A stretch of DNA of 64,000 bases from JAWXBM01 sp964470455 (GCA_964470455.1 CAYYCX010000009.1:16084-80083), one strand, 5' to 3'. Positions 22,899 through 32,733 are shown, counted from the stretch's first letter. Made by a program: numbers and translations. Notes: generated by a model not told the origin, from the letters alone.

Positions 22899-24077
22899 TT
22901 ACACGGTGCTTTTACGTATCCCATCCTGCACTTTGGCCGGATAGAGCACAAACAGCAGGCACAGCACCAGGCCGAACACGGCAGCCTGGATGATGGTGAC
23001 GTAGTTGTCTTCACCGAGGAAGAGCGCGGCCAGTGCCGGGCCTGAAGCCAGTCCGACCTTGGAGGCGAATCCGCCCAATGCGGCCATCTGGCCGGCGGTG
23101 TCGAAGCGCGACACCAGGCCCAGCAGGTAGGCGATGGTGAAGGCCCAGGTGATGCCCACCAGGCAGTTGGCGAGTATCCACATCGCATCGATGCCGCTGA
23201 GCAGCAAGGCGCCATTGCCGGCGATGGTCACCGCCATTCCAGCCCACAACACTTTCTGGTAGCCGTATCGATCGGAGAACAGCACCACCAGGCCGGCGCC
23301 CACCAGTCCCAGCCAGGCGGCCACGCCCAGGGTGGTGTTCACGATGGCGCCTTCCTGGCCAAAGTAATTTCCCAGGCCGATGATGTAGGCATACAGTGCA
23401 TTGTTGGAGGCCTGGAACAGGAAAATGGCCACCAGCGTGAGAGCCAGCGGAAACACCCTGATCCGTCCATGCGCCAGCTTTCGGGCTGCAGCTTCGGTTG
23501 CGTCCACTGGATAGGAAGGCAGGAACGGCAACATCACCAGGGCCGTGCCGCTGAACGCAATCAGCGCCAGGAACAGGGCTTTGGTGCCAAACACCCCGAC
23601 CAGGTCGGGCAGCATCATCACACCCAGCCCGCCCAGGCCGAATTGCACGAATAACAGCACTCCAAATGTTTTGTCAGGGTGCTCGGTACGGCTGAATACT
23701 GAGTATGCCAGCCCGACCAGCGTGCCACCGATGAAACCATCCAGCGAGCGCAGTACGATCATGGTGCCCGGCTGGTCAACCCAGATGGACAGCGAGTCGA
23801 TGGCGATCAGCCCCAGCAACAGCGCCAGTGCGGTCCACTGCCAGTTGAGGTATTTCACCAGGAAAACGATCAGGAAGGCCCCCACGGCCGCACCGTAAAT
23901 ATTGGCCGATGCCACGGAGCCGGCCTGCTGGTTGCTGAAACCCAGCGCCGTGATCAGGCCGTCGACCAGCGCCGGCAGAATGTTGACGTAAAACATGCCC
24001 GATGTAGCCAGGAAGGACAGGAACACGCGCGCGGCCATGCTGTTGGGCCCGACCTTGGGAAACCGTTCAAAAATCAT
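22899..24077 (-). CDS. MFS transporter
   Basis: A 392-aa major facilitator with about twelve predicted membrane helices and the charged loop between helices 6 and 7 around residues 190-210. Its start overlaps the stop of the TPR-sulfotransferase gene by 4 bases (ATGA), so the two are co-translated. It is the last gene of the minus-strand unit that starts with the MocR regulator. Substrate unknown. Confidence 0.85.
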   Translation of the reverse strand: MIFERFPKVGPNSMAARVFLSFLATSGMFYVNILPALVDGLITALGFSNQQAGSVASANIYGAAVGAFLIVFLVKYLNWQWTALALLLGLIAIDSLSIWVDQPGTMIVLRSLDGFIGGTLVGLAYSVFSRTEHPDKTFGVLLFVQFGLGGLGVMMLPDLVGVFGTKALFLALIAFSGTALVMLPFLPSYPVDATEAAARKLAHGRIRVFPLALTLVAIFLFQASNNALYAYIIGLGNYFGQEGAIVNTTLGVAAWLGLVGAGLVVLFSDRYGYQKVLWAGMAVTIAGNGALLLSGIDAMWILANCLVGITWAFTIAYLLGLVSRFDTAGQMAALGGFASKVGLASGPALAALFLGEDNYVTIIQAAVFGLVLCLLFVLYPAKVQDGIRKSTV

Positions 24078-25702
24078 CGCCCGCTACCTGTTCCGGATGT
24101 GAATGGAGTGCAGTCGACGCCGCCTGCTTCCAGGCGCTTCCGCAAAGGTTCAAGTCCCTCCGCGAAGTGCTGCCACTTGCCCACCGAACTGGTGTACACC
24201 TTCTGTCGCACCTGGCTGGCGCTGGCCGTGGTGGAAGCGCTGCGGTCGCGATGGTACTCCAACACCTCGTCCTGCCAACCGAGACCACAAAATTCCAGTG
24301 CCTGCCGGGCCACGCCTTCGGTATCGGCCACCAGGTCTTCGTACTGGACGGTATGAATCACTCCGGGCATTACGCGGTGCCAGTGCTGCATCAGCCGGTG
24401 CCAGGCCGAGTAATATTCCGCCAGGTCATCCAGGCTGTAGGAAAACGGATAGGCATCGCGGAACAACTGCTTGTACATGGCATAGCAGCTGTCCATGGGA
24501 TGGCGCTGCAGGCTGATGATCCGGCTGCCCGGTAACGCCCGGTGAATCAGCCCGGCATACAGGTAATTGAACGGCAACTTGTCGATGAAATGCGGCGTGT
24601 GACCGGTGCCGGGCCGCGTACTGGCAATGTAACTACGGCCCAGTTCGGCAAAATCGATGCAGGCCGAGGCTCGCACGAATTCACGCCGGTCCGGTTTGCG
24701 GCCACCCAGGGCAGCGCGGGTCAGCTTGGTGAGCTCAATGCCGAAATGGCCCAGCTCGCCGGCCGCATGAACTTCGGAATGCGAACCGAGGATACGCTCC
24801 AGCAGGGTGGTGCCGGAGCGGGGCAGGCCGATGATGAAGAAGGCTTCACGGTTGATGGCATCATCCGGGACAGGTGGCAGTACCCGGGCAAAAAACGACG
24901 CGTCAAAGGTTTCGATGATGCCGTCAATGATCTCCACATCGGTGGCAACCTGGTAGCGCATGCCGGAACGGCGCAGGTCCGCGCCGCGCTTCAGCCAGCC
25001 GAAGGATTCGCGGTATTCACCCAGGTCTTCCAGCTCCTTGGCCAGCGCGTAGCAGAAGGACGTTTGCGCCGCCGGGCTGAGCGGCAGGTTGGCATAGGTG
25101 ATTTTCAGTTCGTCGACGTGGTTGCTGTCGGGCCGCGCCGTTCGCAGTGAAGAGCGCATGGCGGCCGCTTCATGGTCGGTCGGGTCCATCTGCAGGATGG
25201 CATCGAGCGTGGCTTCGGCTGCCTCGGCCTGTCCCAGGAAGCGCTGGGAAGTGGCCAGGTTGAACAGGTATTCGGTCTCCCGGGGTTGCGCGGTTACCGC
25301 CTGGCGATAGTGCGACTGCGAGGCCTCGTGCTGGTCGACGCGGGCCAGCAACATTCCCAGTTCATTGTGTTGCCGGGGTGTCAGCGGTCCGCTGGCCGCG
25401 ATGCGCTGCGTTGCGGCGATTGAATCTTCAGTGCGGCCACATTCCAGCAGGCAGCGGGCCTGTTGCAACAACCAGTTGGTGTTGTCGGGCGCCAGCTTGA
25501 CCGCCTGCTGCACCATCTCCAGGGCCCGCGCCGGATTGTTGACGCGCAGGAAGAACTCGGCCGCCGCAATCCACCCTGCATCGCAGCCGGGGAATTCGGT
25601 GGTGACCTGTTCACACAACTTTCCCGCCGCCTGGAATTCACGCTGGCTCATCAGCCGGTAAATTTCTTCGACCAGGTTGTGGCCTGCTTCGCTCGGGTTC
25701 AT
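24074..25702 (-). CDS. TPR-repeat sulfotransferase
   Basis: A 542-aa protein. The N-terminal half (about 1-200) is made of tetratricopeptide-like helix pairs (for example NPARALEMVQQAVKLAPDN). The C-terminal half is a sulfotransferase domain with the PAPS 5'-phosphosulfate loop GLPRSGTTLLERIL at about 293-306, followed by HSEVHAAGEL, and LQRHPMDSCYAMYKQLF for the 3'-phosphate. Acceptor unknown. Such TPR-sulfotransferases often sit beside TonB-dependent receptors, as here. Confidence 0.9.
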   Translation of the reverse strand: MNPSEAGHNLVEEIYRLMSQREFQAAGKLCEQVTTEFPGCDAGWIAAAEFFLRVNNPARALEMVQQAVKLAPDNTNWLLQQARCLLECGRTEDSIAATQRIAASGPLTPRQHNELGMLLARVDQHEASQSHYRQAVTAQPRETEYLFNLATSQRFLGQAEAAEATLDAILQMDPTDHEAAAMRSSLRTARPDSNHVDELKITYANLPLSPAAQTSFCYALAKELEDLGEYRESFGWLKRGADLRRSGMRYQVATDVEIIDGIIETFDASFFARVLPPVPDDAINREAFFIIGLPRSGTTLLERILGSHSEVHAAGELGHFGIELTKLTRAALGGRKPDRREFVRASACIDFAELGRSYIASTRPGTGHTPHFIDKLPFNYLYAGLIHRALPGSRIISLQRHPMDSCYAMYKQLFRDAYPFSYSLDDLAEYYSAWHRLMQHWHRVMPGVIHTVQYEDLVADTEGVARQALEFCGLGWQDEVLEYHRDRSASTTASASQVRQKVYTSSVGKWQHFAEGLEPLRKRLEAGGVDCTPFTSGTGSGR

Positions 25703-25797
25703 GCCGGCAGAGTCTATAGGAAGAAATACCGGGCTAGAATCCGGGCCTAGAACCGGGTTGGCCCCGGTTTTTCGTATTGCAGCTCGCCCGGAAATGC

Positions 25798-28296
25798 TCA
25801 GAACCAGTAGCGGAACGACACGCCGATCGTTCGCGGCTGGGCGATGAAGGTCTTCTGGCCGTGGCCATAGAAGTAGTCGATCGGCCGGGTCTGGAAGTAG
25901 CCGTCCTTGAATTCAGCCGTGCTGCCTTCTTCGTTGAATGCGTTCTTGATGTACAGGCGCAAAGCCCAGTCATCGGCCAGCAGACCGGTGGAGAAATTCC
26001 ACAGCGAGAAGGAATCCAGCGTCAGGTTCCAGTCGGGAGAATTGAGAATGGAGTTCTCACTTTCATCCTGCCAGTACACCCAGCCACGGTTTTCCCACTG
26101 CAGGTTGTCGGTGACATTGAAATTGTGGGTCAGCGACAGGTTCACGGAGTTCTCCGGCGTGCCCGGCAACTGGTTGCCGGCACTGGCTTCCAGGCGTTCC
26201 GACGGGTTGTCCGGGTTGCCGGTGGGCACGTACAGGTCTTCCTCCAGTTGTGCATCGACATAGGAGTAGCCGCCGTAGAACACCAGGTTCTCGGTGATGT
26301 TCCAGGTCAGTTCCGCATCCAGGCCCTTGGAAGAAGCCTCGGAGCCATTGACCACGGCATAGAACGCGCCGGACGGCGTGGCGGTGTTCAGCTGCGGATC
26401 GGACCAGTCGATGTAGAACGCCGACACGGTGTAGCTCATGTTGCCGGAAGTGCCTTTCCAGCCAATCTCGTAGTTGACCACCGAATCGCTGTCAAAGGTC
26501 GAGTAGGACGGGTCGTTGCAGTAGCGCACGCAACCCGGGAACCACACCGGCGAGGCGTTGGAACCGCCACGGCGATAACCTTCGGAGATGGTGCCGTACA
26601 CCATCTGCTCATCGGTCAGGTGCCAGGCGATGTTGCCCTTGAACAGGAAGTCACTGTCTTTCTCGGTGTTGGTCACTTCCGGCGCCTCGCCAAAGTCCAG
26701 CACACTGCCGATCCAGATCGGCAGCAGGGTTTGCGAGGTAACGGTGTTCTCGTTGTCGAACCAGCGTGCTCCCACGGTGATGTCAACCGCATCAGTGGCG
26801 TGGAAAGTCATCTCGCCGAATGCGGCCAGGTCTTCAAAGCTCTTGTCGTAGGTCCAGATGAAGGTGTCGTTGCTGGGGCCGTAGTAATCATTGGCCCAGC
26901 CGCTGGCATCACGCCAGGGCTGGAACCCCAGTACGGTGGTGCGCTGGAAGGCGTCGCCGGACTGGTCCATGTAGTACAGGCCGGCCACCCAGTCGATGGC
27001 CCCCTCCGTGTTGGACGCCAGGCGGAATTCCTGCACGAAGGCGTCTTCCGAAGCGGTACGGTAGGCCGGAATGGCGGGCCGGCGGAAACCGCCGTAGCCG
27101 TAGTAGTACAGCCAGGAATGTCCTGGCGCCCAGGGCACTTCCTGCGCGCCGTAGAAGCCGGTGTTGTCACTGACGCTTTCAAAACTGCGGTCGTACCAGG
27201 AAGTGCTGGAACTGAGGGTGGCGAAGCCCATGTCGTATTCCATTTCCAGCGCAGTCATTTTGGCATCGTTGGAAGCGGGTTCGAGGATGACGGCGCCCAG
27301 TTCGTATTTGCCATAGGGCTCGCCATAACCGTTGCTCACGGTGGTCATCTGCCGACGGCCACCGAAATCGCCTTCCTGCCACTGGTAGCTCAGCTGCGCT
27401 TCAAACACGTCGTTGGGCGTCCAGCCCAGGGCCGCGCGGGCGAAGTTCACTTCAACGGTATCGGCATCTTTCTTGTTCACCACCACCGGGCCGCCATCGA
27501 GGATGTCGCCACCCTCGGCGATGGGAATGCCATTGGCATCGGTTTCATAGACATTGACGTAATCGATGACGCCGGCATTGTCCACCCGGCCGCCGCTGGC
27601 ACGGAACGCCAGGGTTTCGCTCATGGGAATGTTCACCATGAAATCGCCGTTCCAGTTGTTGCCGCTGGAGCCGTCGGTGGTGCTCAGGTCCAACCCGACA
27701 TTGCCTTCAAAGCCACTGGTATCGGGCTTGTTCATGATGTAACGCACGGTGCCGCCGAGTGAGCCGGAGCCGTACAGCGTGGCTTGCGGGCCACGCAGCA
27801 CTTCCACCCGCTCCACATCACGCAGCACAAAATTGGCATACATGGGGGTATCACCCACGTACACCGAAACGGTGGGCGCGGAAAGGTAGGTGCGGTCGGT
27901 GGAATTGGGGTCGATGTTGATGCCGCGGATCATGATGTTGGCATTGGTTTCCGATGCCCGGCCACCGCCATCCGCGATGGTCACACCCGGAATATCCCGC
28001 ATCAGTTCCGTGGCATCGAGGATGCCGGCTCTCTCGATGTAATCACCGCCGATGGCGGAAATATTGAACGGTACATCCTGCAATGACATGGACCTGCGAG
28101 TCGCCGTAACCACGACTTCTTCCATCATCAGCTCGCTGCCGCTTTCACCGGCCTGGTCCTGCGCCATCGCAACCGGCACGCACAGGCTGGAAACCATGGC
28201 CGCGTGGATGGCAGTGGCCAGGACTTTCCGGTGAGTCGTCCCACCAGGGTTGAAGCCGGAATTGTGGATGCTGAAGGGTTGCTGTGCAGAGTTCAT
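25798..28296 (-). CDS. TonB-dependent outer-membrane receptor
   Basis: An 832-aa receptor. A signal peptide ends near VPVAMAQ and is followed by the TonB-box-like EEVVVTATRR, the plug domain (SAIGGDYIERAGILDATELMRDIPGV) and a long beta barrel. The last residues, GVSFRYWF, end in an aromatic as outer-membrane barrels do. The start at 28296 was chosen over an upstream ATG at 28344 because it puts the signal peptide in a normal place. Ligand unknown; the neighbours suggest an organic nitrogen compound or peptide-like substrate. Confidence 0.92.
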   Translation of the reverse strand: MNSAQQPFSIHNSGFNPGGTTHRKVLATAIHAAMVSSLCVPVAMAQDQAGESGSELMMEEVVVTATRRSMSLQDVPFNISAIGGDYIERAGILDATELMRDIPGVTIADGGGRASETNANIMIRGINIDPNSTDRTYLSAPTVSVYVGDTPMYANFVLRDVERVEVLRGPQATLYGSGSLGGTVRYIMNKPDTSGFEGNVGLDLSTTDGSSGNNWNGDFMVNIPMSETLAFRASGGRVDNAGVIDYVNVYETDANGIPIAEGGDILDGGPVVVNKKDADTVEVNFARAALGWTPNDVFEAQLSYQWQEGDFGGRRQMTTVSNGYGEPYGKYELGAVILEPASNDAKMTALEMEYDMGFATLSSSTSWYDRSFESVSDNTGFYGAQEVPWAPGHSWLYYYGYGGFRRPAIPAYRTASEDAFVQEFRLASNTEGAIDWVAGLYYMDQSGDAFQRTTVLGFQPWRDASGWANDYYGPSNDTFIWTYDKSFEDLAAFGEMTFHATDAVDITVGARWFDNENTVTSQTLLPIWIGSVLDFGEAPEVTNTEKDSDFLFKGNIAWHLTDEQMVYGTISEGYRRGGSNASPVWFPGCVRYCNDPSYSTFDSDSVVNYEIGWKGTSGNMSYTVSAFYIDWSDPQLNTATPSGAFYAVVNGSEASSKGLDAELTWNITENLVFYGGYSYVDAQLEEDLYVPTGNPDNPSERLEASAGNQLPGTPENSVNLSLTHNFNVTDNLQWENRGWVYWQDESENSILNSPDWNLTLDSFSLWNFSTGLLADDWALRLYIKNAFNEEGSTAEFKDGYFQTRPIDYFYGHGQKTFIAQPRTIGVSFRYWF

Positions 28297-28467
28297 GTAC
28301 TGACTCCCGTTCTGATTCGAGTGTGTCGTTGCGGGCGGCCACAATACTTTGGGGCCGCGTCTACTTGTCCCATTTCACGATAACCAAACCCGGCTGCTGC
28401 CCGTAGGGCCAGTTTGCGGTTGCGCGTGAGTCCAGCCCGCTGAAAGTGGTTGGTTGAACCATGCGTG

Positions 28468-29349
28468 TCACCGTGATTTCTTCTTTGGCGCGGGCTTGCC
28501 GTCCGGCTTTTCCGGCAGTTTGAGCGCACCGAGCTTCCTGAATGCTCCTGGCCCGGCACCCGGCTGGTATACCGGATAGGTCACATTGGCATCGCGGAAG
28601 CCTTTCAGTGTCTGGATCAGCCCGTGCATGCCGCGCTCGCGGGTGCGCCGCACGTGGTTGAAGTCCAGTTCAACGGTGATGATCTCGCGGGTGGACGGCG
28701 CCTGGTGGATCACATTGCCATCCGGCCCGACCACGATGGACTGGCCGTTGCCCAGCCGTCCGGCGTTGTTGATGTTCACGAAGTAAAGCTGGTTGCAGGC
28801 TGCATTTGCCTTGGCCAGGGAGAGTTCCACGTGGCGGTCGATGGTGTTCGTCAGCGTGGGCACGATGATGGCTTCGGCGCCCATCCAGGCCAGTTGCCGG
28901 GCCATCTCCGGATACCACATGTCAAAACAGATCATCAGGCCCAGGCGGCCGATGCCGGGCACATCGAACACCACGAATTCGTCGCCGCGTGATACGCCCT
29001 TTTCATAGGGGAAAAAGGGGTAACGCTTGGCGTAGCGCGCCACTACCTTGCCGGCTGGGTTGATCACCGGCGCGGTGTTATAGACCTTGCCCTTGCGGCG
29101 TTCAAAGATCGAACCCGGCACCAGCCAGACATCATTCCGCCGCGCAGCGTCGCGAAAGCAGTTTTCCACTTCGCCGGGCAGCTCAACCGCCAGCTCGGTA
29201 TTGGCGCCAAAGGTGCACAACTCGGGCAGCACCACCATCTGGATCCAGGGGAAGCGCTTCTTGACGGCGTCGATTTCCTGTTCGATGGTGGACAGGTTGT
29301 CCTCGGCGCACAACTCCAGTTGCAGTCCGGCGATGGCCAGATGGCTCAT
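28468..29349 (-). CDS. Nitrilase-superfamily carbon-nitrogen hydrolase
   Basis: A 293-aa amidase/nitrilase with the catalytic triad in place: Glu43 (VLPELCTF), Lys108 (RYAKRYPF) and Cys141 (LMICFDMWYPE). It would hydrolyse an amide or nitrile in the cytoplasm; no branch can be assigned. It lies between the MocR regulator and the TonB receptor gene on the same strand, which suggests it works on the imported compound. Confidence 0.9.
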   Translation of the reverse strand: MSHLAIAGLQLELCAEDNLSTIEQEIDAVKKRFPWIQMVVLPELCTFGANTELAVELPGEVENCFRDAARRNDVWLVPGSIFERRKGKVYNTAPVINPAGKVVARYAKRYPFFPYEKGVSRGDEFVVFDVPGIGRLGLMICFDMWYPEMARQLAWMGAEAIIVPTLTNTIDRHVELSLAKANAACNQLYFVNINNAGRLGNGQSIVVGPDGNVIHQAPSTREIITVELDFNHVRRTRERGMHGLIQTLKGFRDANVTYPVYQPGAGPGAFRKLGALKLPEKPDGKPAPKKKSR

Positions 29350-29438
29350 ACTCTCAATTCCCGTTCAGCAGTTCAGAATGGGCAGGCGAACCCGCCGCGA
29401 TGGGTCACAGCTTAGGTGCAGTGTCGCGAGTGAGATAG

Positions 29439-29456
29439 AACCAGTTGGCTCCGGTT
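29439..29456. promoter_or_regulatory. Possible MocR-regulator site upstream of the nitrilase gene
   Basis: AACCAGTTGGCTCCGGTT is an imperfect dyad (AACC...GGTT) at the end of the MocR gene, about 90 bases upstream of the nitrilase start. On the minus strand it reads ...AACTGGTTCTAT, similar in style to sites bound by MocR-type regulators. Proposed from position and resemblance only. Confidence 0.3.
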
Positions 29457-31288
29457 TATGAGTCCAGTTGCGGCGCAGCGGTTTCCAGGATGCCGGAATC
29501 GACCAGCCACAGGCTACCCGGCCGCCACCAATGGATGCGGTTGCCATCCAGGGTGACTCGCAGTTTGCTGACTTCGCCGTAACCCCACTGTTGCCACTGT
29601 CGGCAGTAGAGATTCTCTTCCAGCCACCAGCGGCCTTCATCGCAATCTTCGTTGGCATGGCCTGATCGTCCGGTCATGCGGCCATCGGCGTGCAGTTCAA
29701 TGGTGCAGGGGTCGCCGTAGAAGGTTTTGTAGTGAATGATGGCGCCGGGAAGCACGGCCGCCAGCTGCGCGCCACCCAGCAACGCCGGGTCGTTTTCGCT
29801 GAGGCGTTCGATGCGGTCACCGGAAAGATCCTGGATCAGCTGCGTGAGCTGCCGGACGCCTTCACGAATCTGCTCTTCCGGAATACTGGTGACGCCCATG
29901 CGGAAAAAATTCCGCGGCTGGCGCCGGCCGCCGTAAAAATGCGAGTCGGGCTCGATCAGGATGCCACGCCGGGCTGCTTCGCTCACCAGGGTTTCCACCC
30001 GCATCGATTCAGGACATGCCACCCAGAGCGCCGTGCCGCCCGAAGTCGGCAGCGTGATTTCCGTGCTGCGCAGGTGATGGTTGAGCGCCTGCCGCAGCGC
30101 ATCCCAGCGTTGCCCCAGGATGCGGTGCAACCGCGCCATGGACGCATCGTAATGGCCCAGTGAAAGAAACACCGCGGCGGTGCGCTGGGTCAGCAGGCTG
30201 GGGCGCCCGATTACCATTTGCCGCAGCTTGCGCGCTTCGCGAATCAGCTCGGGCGCCGCGACGATGAAACCGATACGCAGGCCCGGGGACAGCATTTTCG
30301 GCAGGCCGGAAACATAGATCACCCGGTTTTCCGTATCCATGCTGTGCAGCGCGGGTTGAGGTTGCCCGAGGTAATTGTGCTCGTGCTCGAAATCATCTTC
30401 GATGATCACCTGGTCATGCCTGCCCGCCTGCTTGAGCAGGGCCAGCCGCCGTTGCCGGTGCATGGTCACGGCGGTGGGTACCTGGTGGCTGGGCGTGACA
30501 TAAATGATCTGCGCGGATTGCAGGGCCGCGGTGATCACCATACCGTTTTCGTCCACCGGCTGGTACAGCACATCGGCCCCGGATTGCTGCAGCAACTGTC
30601 GCATCTGCGGGTTGCCCGGGTCCTCCATCGCCACCTTGACGCCCGGCCCCGCCAGCAGTTGGGTCAACAGGTAGAGGGCATTCTGTTCACCGCTGGTGAT
30701 GAGGATCTGGTCGCTGGCCGCGGCGATACCCCGGCGCGGCAGCATCTTGGTACGGATCTCCTCGATCAGGTCCGGATCATCCGCATAACCCTCGGTCACC
30801 GAGCCATCATTGATCACCCGGCTGCCCAGCGCCATGCGGCTGGCTTCGCGCCATTGCGCGGTGGGATACAGCGAGGAGTCGAAATAGCCATCGATGAACG
30901 GGTAGGGATGGCGCTGCCAATGGGCCGGCACCTGGAACTGCGGCGGCGCCTGCAACTTCAGCCGGATGCGCCGCCGCCAGGAACTGTCCATTTCCGCGTG
31001 GGCGGAGGACGAACCGAAGTATCCCACCCGACCTTCCAGCACGCTGCGGCTGACGAACAGGCCACTGCGTTCGCGGCTTTCAATGAAGCGCTCCTCCACC
31101 AGCTGTTCACAGGCCAGCACCACGGTATTGCGCGCGACACCCAGCTGCTCGGCCAGTTTGCGCGAAGAAGGCAGCCTGGTGCCGGGCGGAAATACCCCTT
31201 GCAGGATGGCGTCCACCAGCTTCTGGCGAATCTGCGCCTGCAGGTTCAGCGGACTGGTTGGGTCCAGGTAAAGCAAGGACTCAGCCAT
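29456..31288 (-). CDS. MocR-family regulator (GntR HTH plus aminotransferase fold) with C-terminal extension
   Basis: A 610-aa protein. A winged HTH of the GntR type is at about 12-75 (GTRLPSSRKLAEQLGVARNTV). An aminotransferase-like domain spans about 120-480 with LITSGEQNALYLL and the PLP-lysine region YVSGLPKMLSPGLRIGF. After the usual end of the family (about 480-500 aa) there are some 110 further residues of beta-rich sequence with many Trp and Tyr. The start at 31288 removes an implausible 20-residue leader. It probably controls the nitrilase - TonB receptor - sulfotransferase - MFS genes. Confidence 0.88.
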   Translation of the reverse strand: MAESLLYLDPTSPLNLQAQIRQKLVDAILQGVFPPGTRLPSSRKLAEQLGVARNTVVLACEQLVEERFIESRERSGLFVSRSVLEGRVGYFGSSSAHAEMDSSWRRRIRLKLQAPPQFQVPAHWQRHPYPFIDGYFDSSLYPTAQWREASRMALGSRVINDGSVTEGYADDPDLIEEIRTKMLPRRGIAAASDQILITSGEQNALYLLTQLLAGPGVKVAMEDPGNPQMRQLLQQSGADVLYQPVDENGMVITAALQSAQIIYVTPSHQVPTAVTMHRQRRLALLKQAGRHDQVIIEDDFEHEHNYLGQPQPALHSMDTENRVIYVSGLPKMLSPGLRIGFIVAAPELIREARKLRQMVIGRPSLLTQRTAAVFLSLGHYDASMARLHRILGQRWDALRQALNHHLRSTEITLPTSGGTALWVACPESMRVETLVSEAARRGILIEPDSHFYGGRRQPRNFFRMGVTSIPEEQIREGVRQLTQLIQDLSGDRIERLSENDPALLGGAQLAAVLPGAIIHYKTFYGDPCTIELHADGRMTGRSGHANEDCDEGRWWLEENLYCRQWQQWGYGEVSKLRVTLDGNRIHWWRPGSLWLVDSGILETAAPQLDS

Positions 31289-31502
31289 GATGCCGGCCGC
31301 CCGATTCGGGATATTTTCTAGAGTTCTGTGCCATCGCCACGGGATCATTCTAAAGCAGCGGCGGCGAACCGGGCCATGCCATCGAGCAGAAGTCTTCCCA
31401 CGACTGCAACGGATGCCCGGCCATGCGGTCGTACCTGCTGGGCATAGTAGACGCCGTCAAAGCTTGCTACCCTTCAGCCTCAAAGCAACAGGAGCCGTTT
31501 TC

Positions 31503-31976
31503 ATGTCACGCATGGTTACATTGGCCGTATTCCTGGCCCTGGTGGTTCTGGCCGCCTGGCTGGGTACGCAATTCCCGGCGGGCGAATATTATGCGCTGCT
31601 CAATAAACCGGGCTGGGCGCCTCCGGCGTGGCTGTTCGGCCCGGTGTGGTCAGTGCTGTATGTGCTGATGGCGGTGGCCATGTGGCTGGTGTGGGAGAAA
31701 GGCGTACCAGCGAGATCCGGCGCACTGGCCTGGTGGCTGTTGCAGCTTGGCTTGAACCCGGCATGGTCCTTCCTGTTTTTCGGCCTGACCCGCATCGGCT
31801 GGGCGATGGCGGAACTGGGCCTGCTGATCGGCCTGGTGATTTTCTGCATCAAGGCCTTTTCCACGATCTCGAAACCGGCTGCCTGGCTGATGGTGCCATA
31901 CCTGTTGTGGCTGTGTTTTGCCCTGGTGCTGAACTTCAGCCTGTGGAGCCTGAATGGGGGAGGGATTTCCTTTTGA
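31503..31976 (+). CDS. tspO: TspO/MBR family protein
   Basis: A 157-aa protein with five predicted membrane helices and the family signatures NKPGWAPPAWLFGPVWSVLY and LNPAWSFLFFG. TspO proteins bind tetrapyrroles and are linked to porphyrin and stress responses. It diverges from the MocR gene across 214 bases. The start ATG at 31503 lies at the first membrane helix; the long upstream frame is not credible. Confidence 0.92.
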   Translation: MSRMVTLAVFLALVVLAAWLGTQFPAGEYYALLNKPGWAPPAWLFGPVWSVLYVLMAVAMWLVWEKGVPARSGALAWWLLQLGLNPAWSFLFFGLTRIGWAMAELGLLIGLVIFCIKAFSTISKPAAWLMVPYLLWLCFALVLNFSLWSLNGGGISF

Positions 31977-31997
31977 CGGGCATTGTGTTCTCTCCGC

Positions 31998-32264
31998 CGT
32001 CACCCCGGCCCTCGAGCCGGGGTCCATAACCGGGCAACTATGGATTCCGGCCTGCGCCGGAATGACGGACCAGGGGAGTAGCCGTCACCCCGGCCCTTGA
32101 GCCGGGGTCCAAAACCGGGCGACTATGGATTCCGGCCTGCGCCGGAATGACGTCTTGAAGGGGTTCAACGTGACGCGGGACTCTCCAGCACCGTCATCCC
32201 GAACCTGATCCGGGATCCAATACCCGCTGGAGCATGGATTCCGGCCTGCGCCGACGTAATGACG
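31998..32264. repeat. Triplicated intergenic repeat; 306-bp gene-free stretch
   Basis: The 306 bases between tspO and the VOC gene hold no credible gene. They contain two copies of a 70-bp unit (31998-32067 and 32083-32152) differing at only a few positions, and a diverged third copy (32192-32264). Each unit has a CCCCGGCCC-TGAGCCGGGG hairpin and a TCCGGCCTGCGCCGGA palindrome. Related cores occur at 17808-18010. Confidence 0.85.
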
Positions 32265-32282
32265 GCCAGGTAAGCGTGCCTG

Positions 32283-32654
32283 TCAGCCCATGAAGAACAC
32301 GTTCAGCTTGTTGCCATCCAGGTCACGGAAGTAACCGGCGTAGAAATTGTCGCTGCGCGGGCCGGCCGGGCCTTCGTCCGTGCCACCGAGTTCCAGGGCC
32401 TTTTTGTATACCGCATCCACTTTCTCTTTGGAGTCTACTGCAAAGGCGGTCATGCAGCCGTTGCCGATGGTAGCGGGCTCGCCATTGTAGGGCTTGGCAA
32501 TGGCAAAGCCGGCCTGGGTTGGCGAGGCGGCCCAGGTGACAAAACTGTCCCCAAAATCCATGAACCGCTTGGCGCCGAGCAAGGCAAACAATTCATCGTA
32601 AAACGCAGCGGCTTTGGCAATATCATTGGTTCCAACGGTTACGTATCCGATCAT
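32283..32654 (-). CDS. VOC-family (glyoxalase/dioxygenase fold) protein
   Basis: A 123-aa single-unit vicinal oxygen chelate protein: VGTNDIAKAAAFYDELFALLGA at the start and YAGYFRDLDGNKLNVF at the end. Asp and Asn around DPDGN-like DLDGNKLN are typical. Function cannot be specified. Confidence 0.85.
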   Translation of the reverse strand: MIGYVTVGTNDIAKAAAFYDELFALLGAKRFMDFGDSFVTWAASPTQAGFAIAKPYNGEPATIGNGCMTAFAVDSKEKVDAVYKKALELGGTDEGPAGPRSDNFYAGYFRDLDGNKLNVFFMG

Positions 32655-32733
32655 GATGGCTTTCCTTGTGGTGGGATGAATGGCCCGGACGCGAAACTAT
32701 GAGCCCGGTACCTGAACATGTCAAAGGCCCGGG

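Noticed and set aside
25777..27762. 661-aa open frame on the plus strand opposite the TonB receptor gene
   Set aside because: Shadow frame, biased Val/Gly/His composition, no motifs; the receptor on the other strand is certain.
31998..32264. CRISPR-like regularly spaced repeats
   Set aside because: Only three units, spacers of unequal length, palindromic multi-copy cores and no cas genes.
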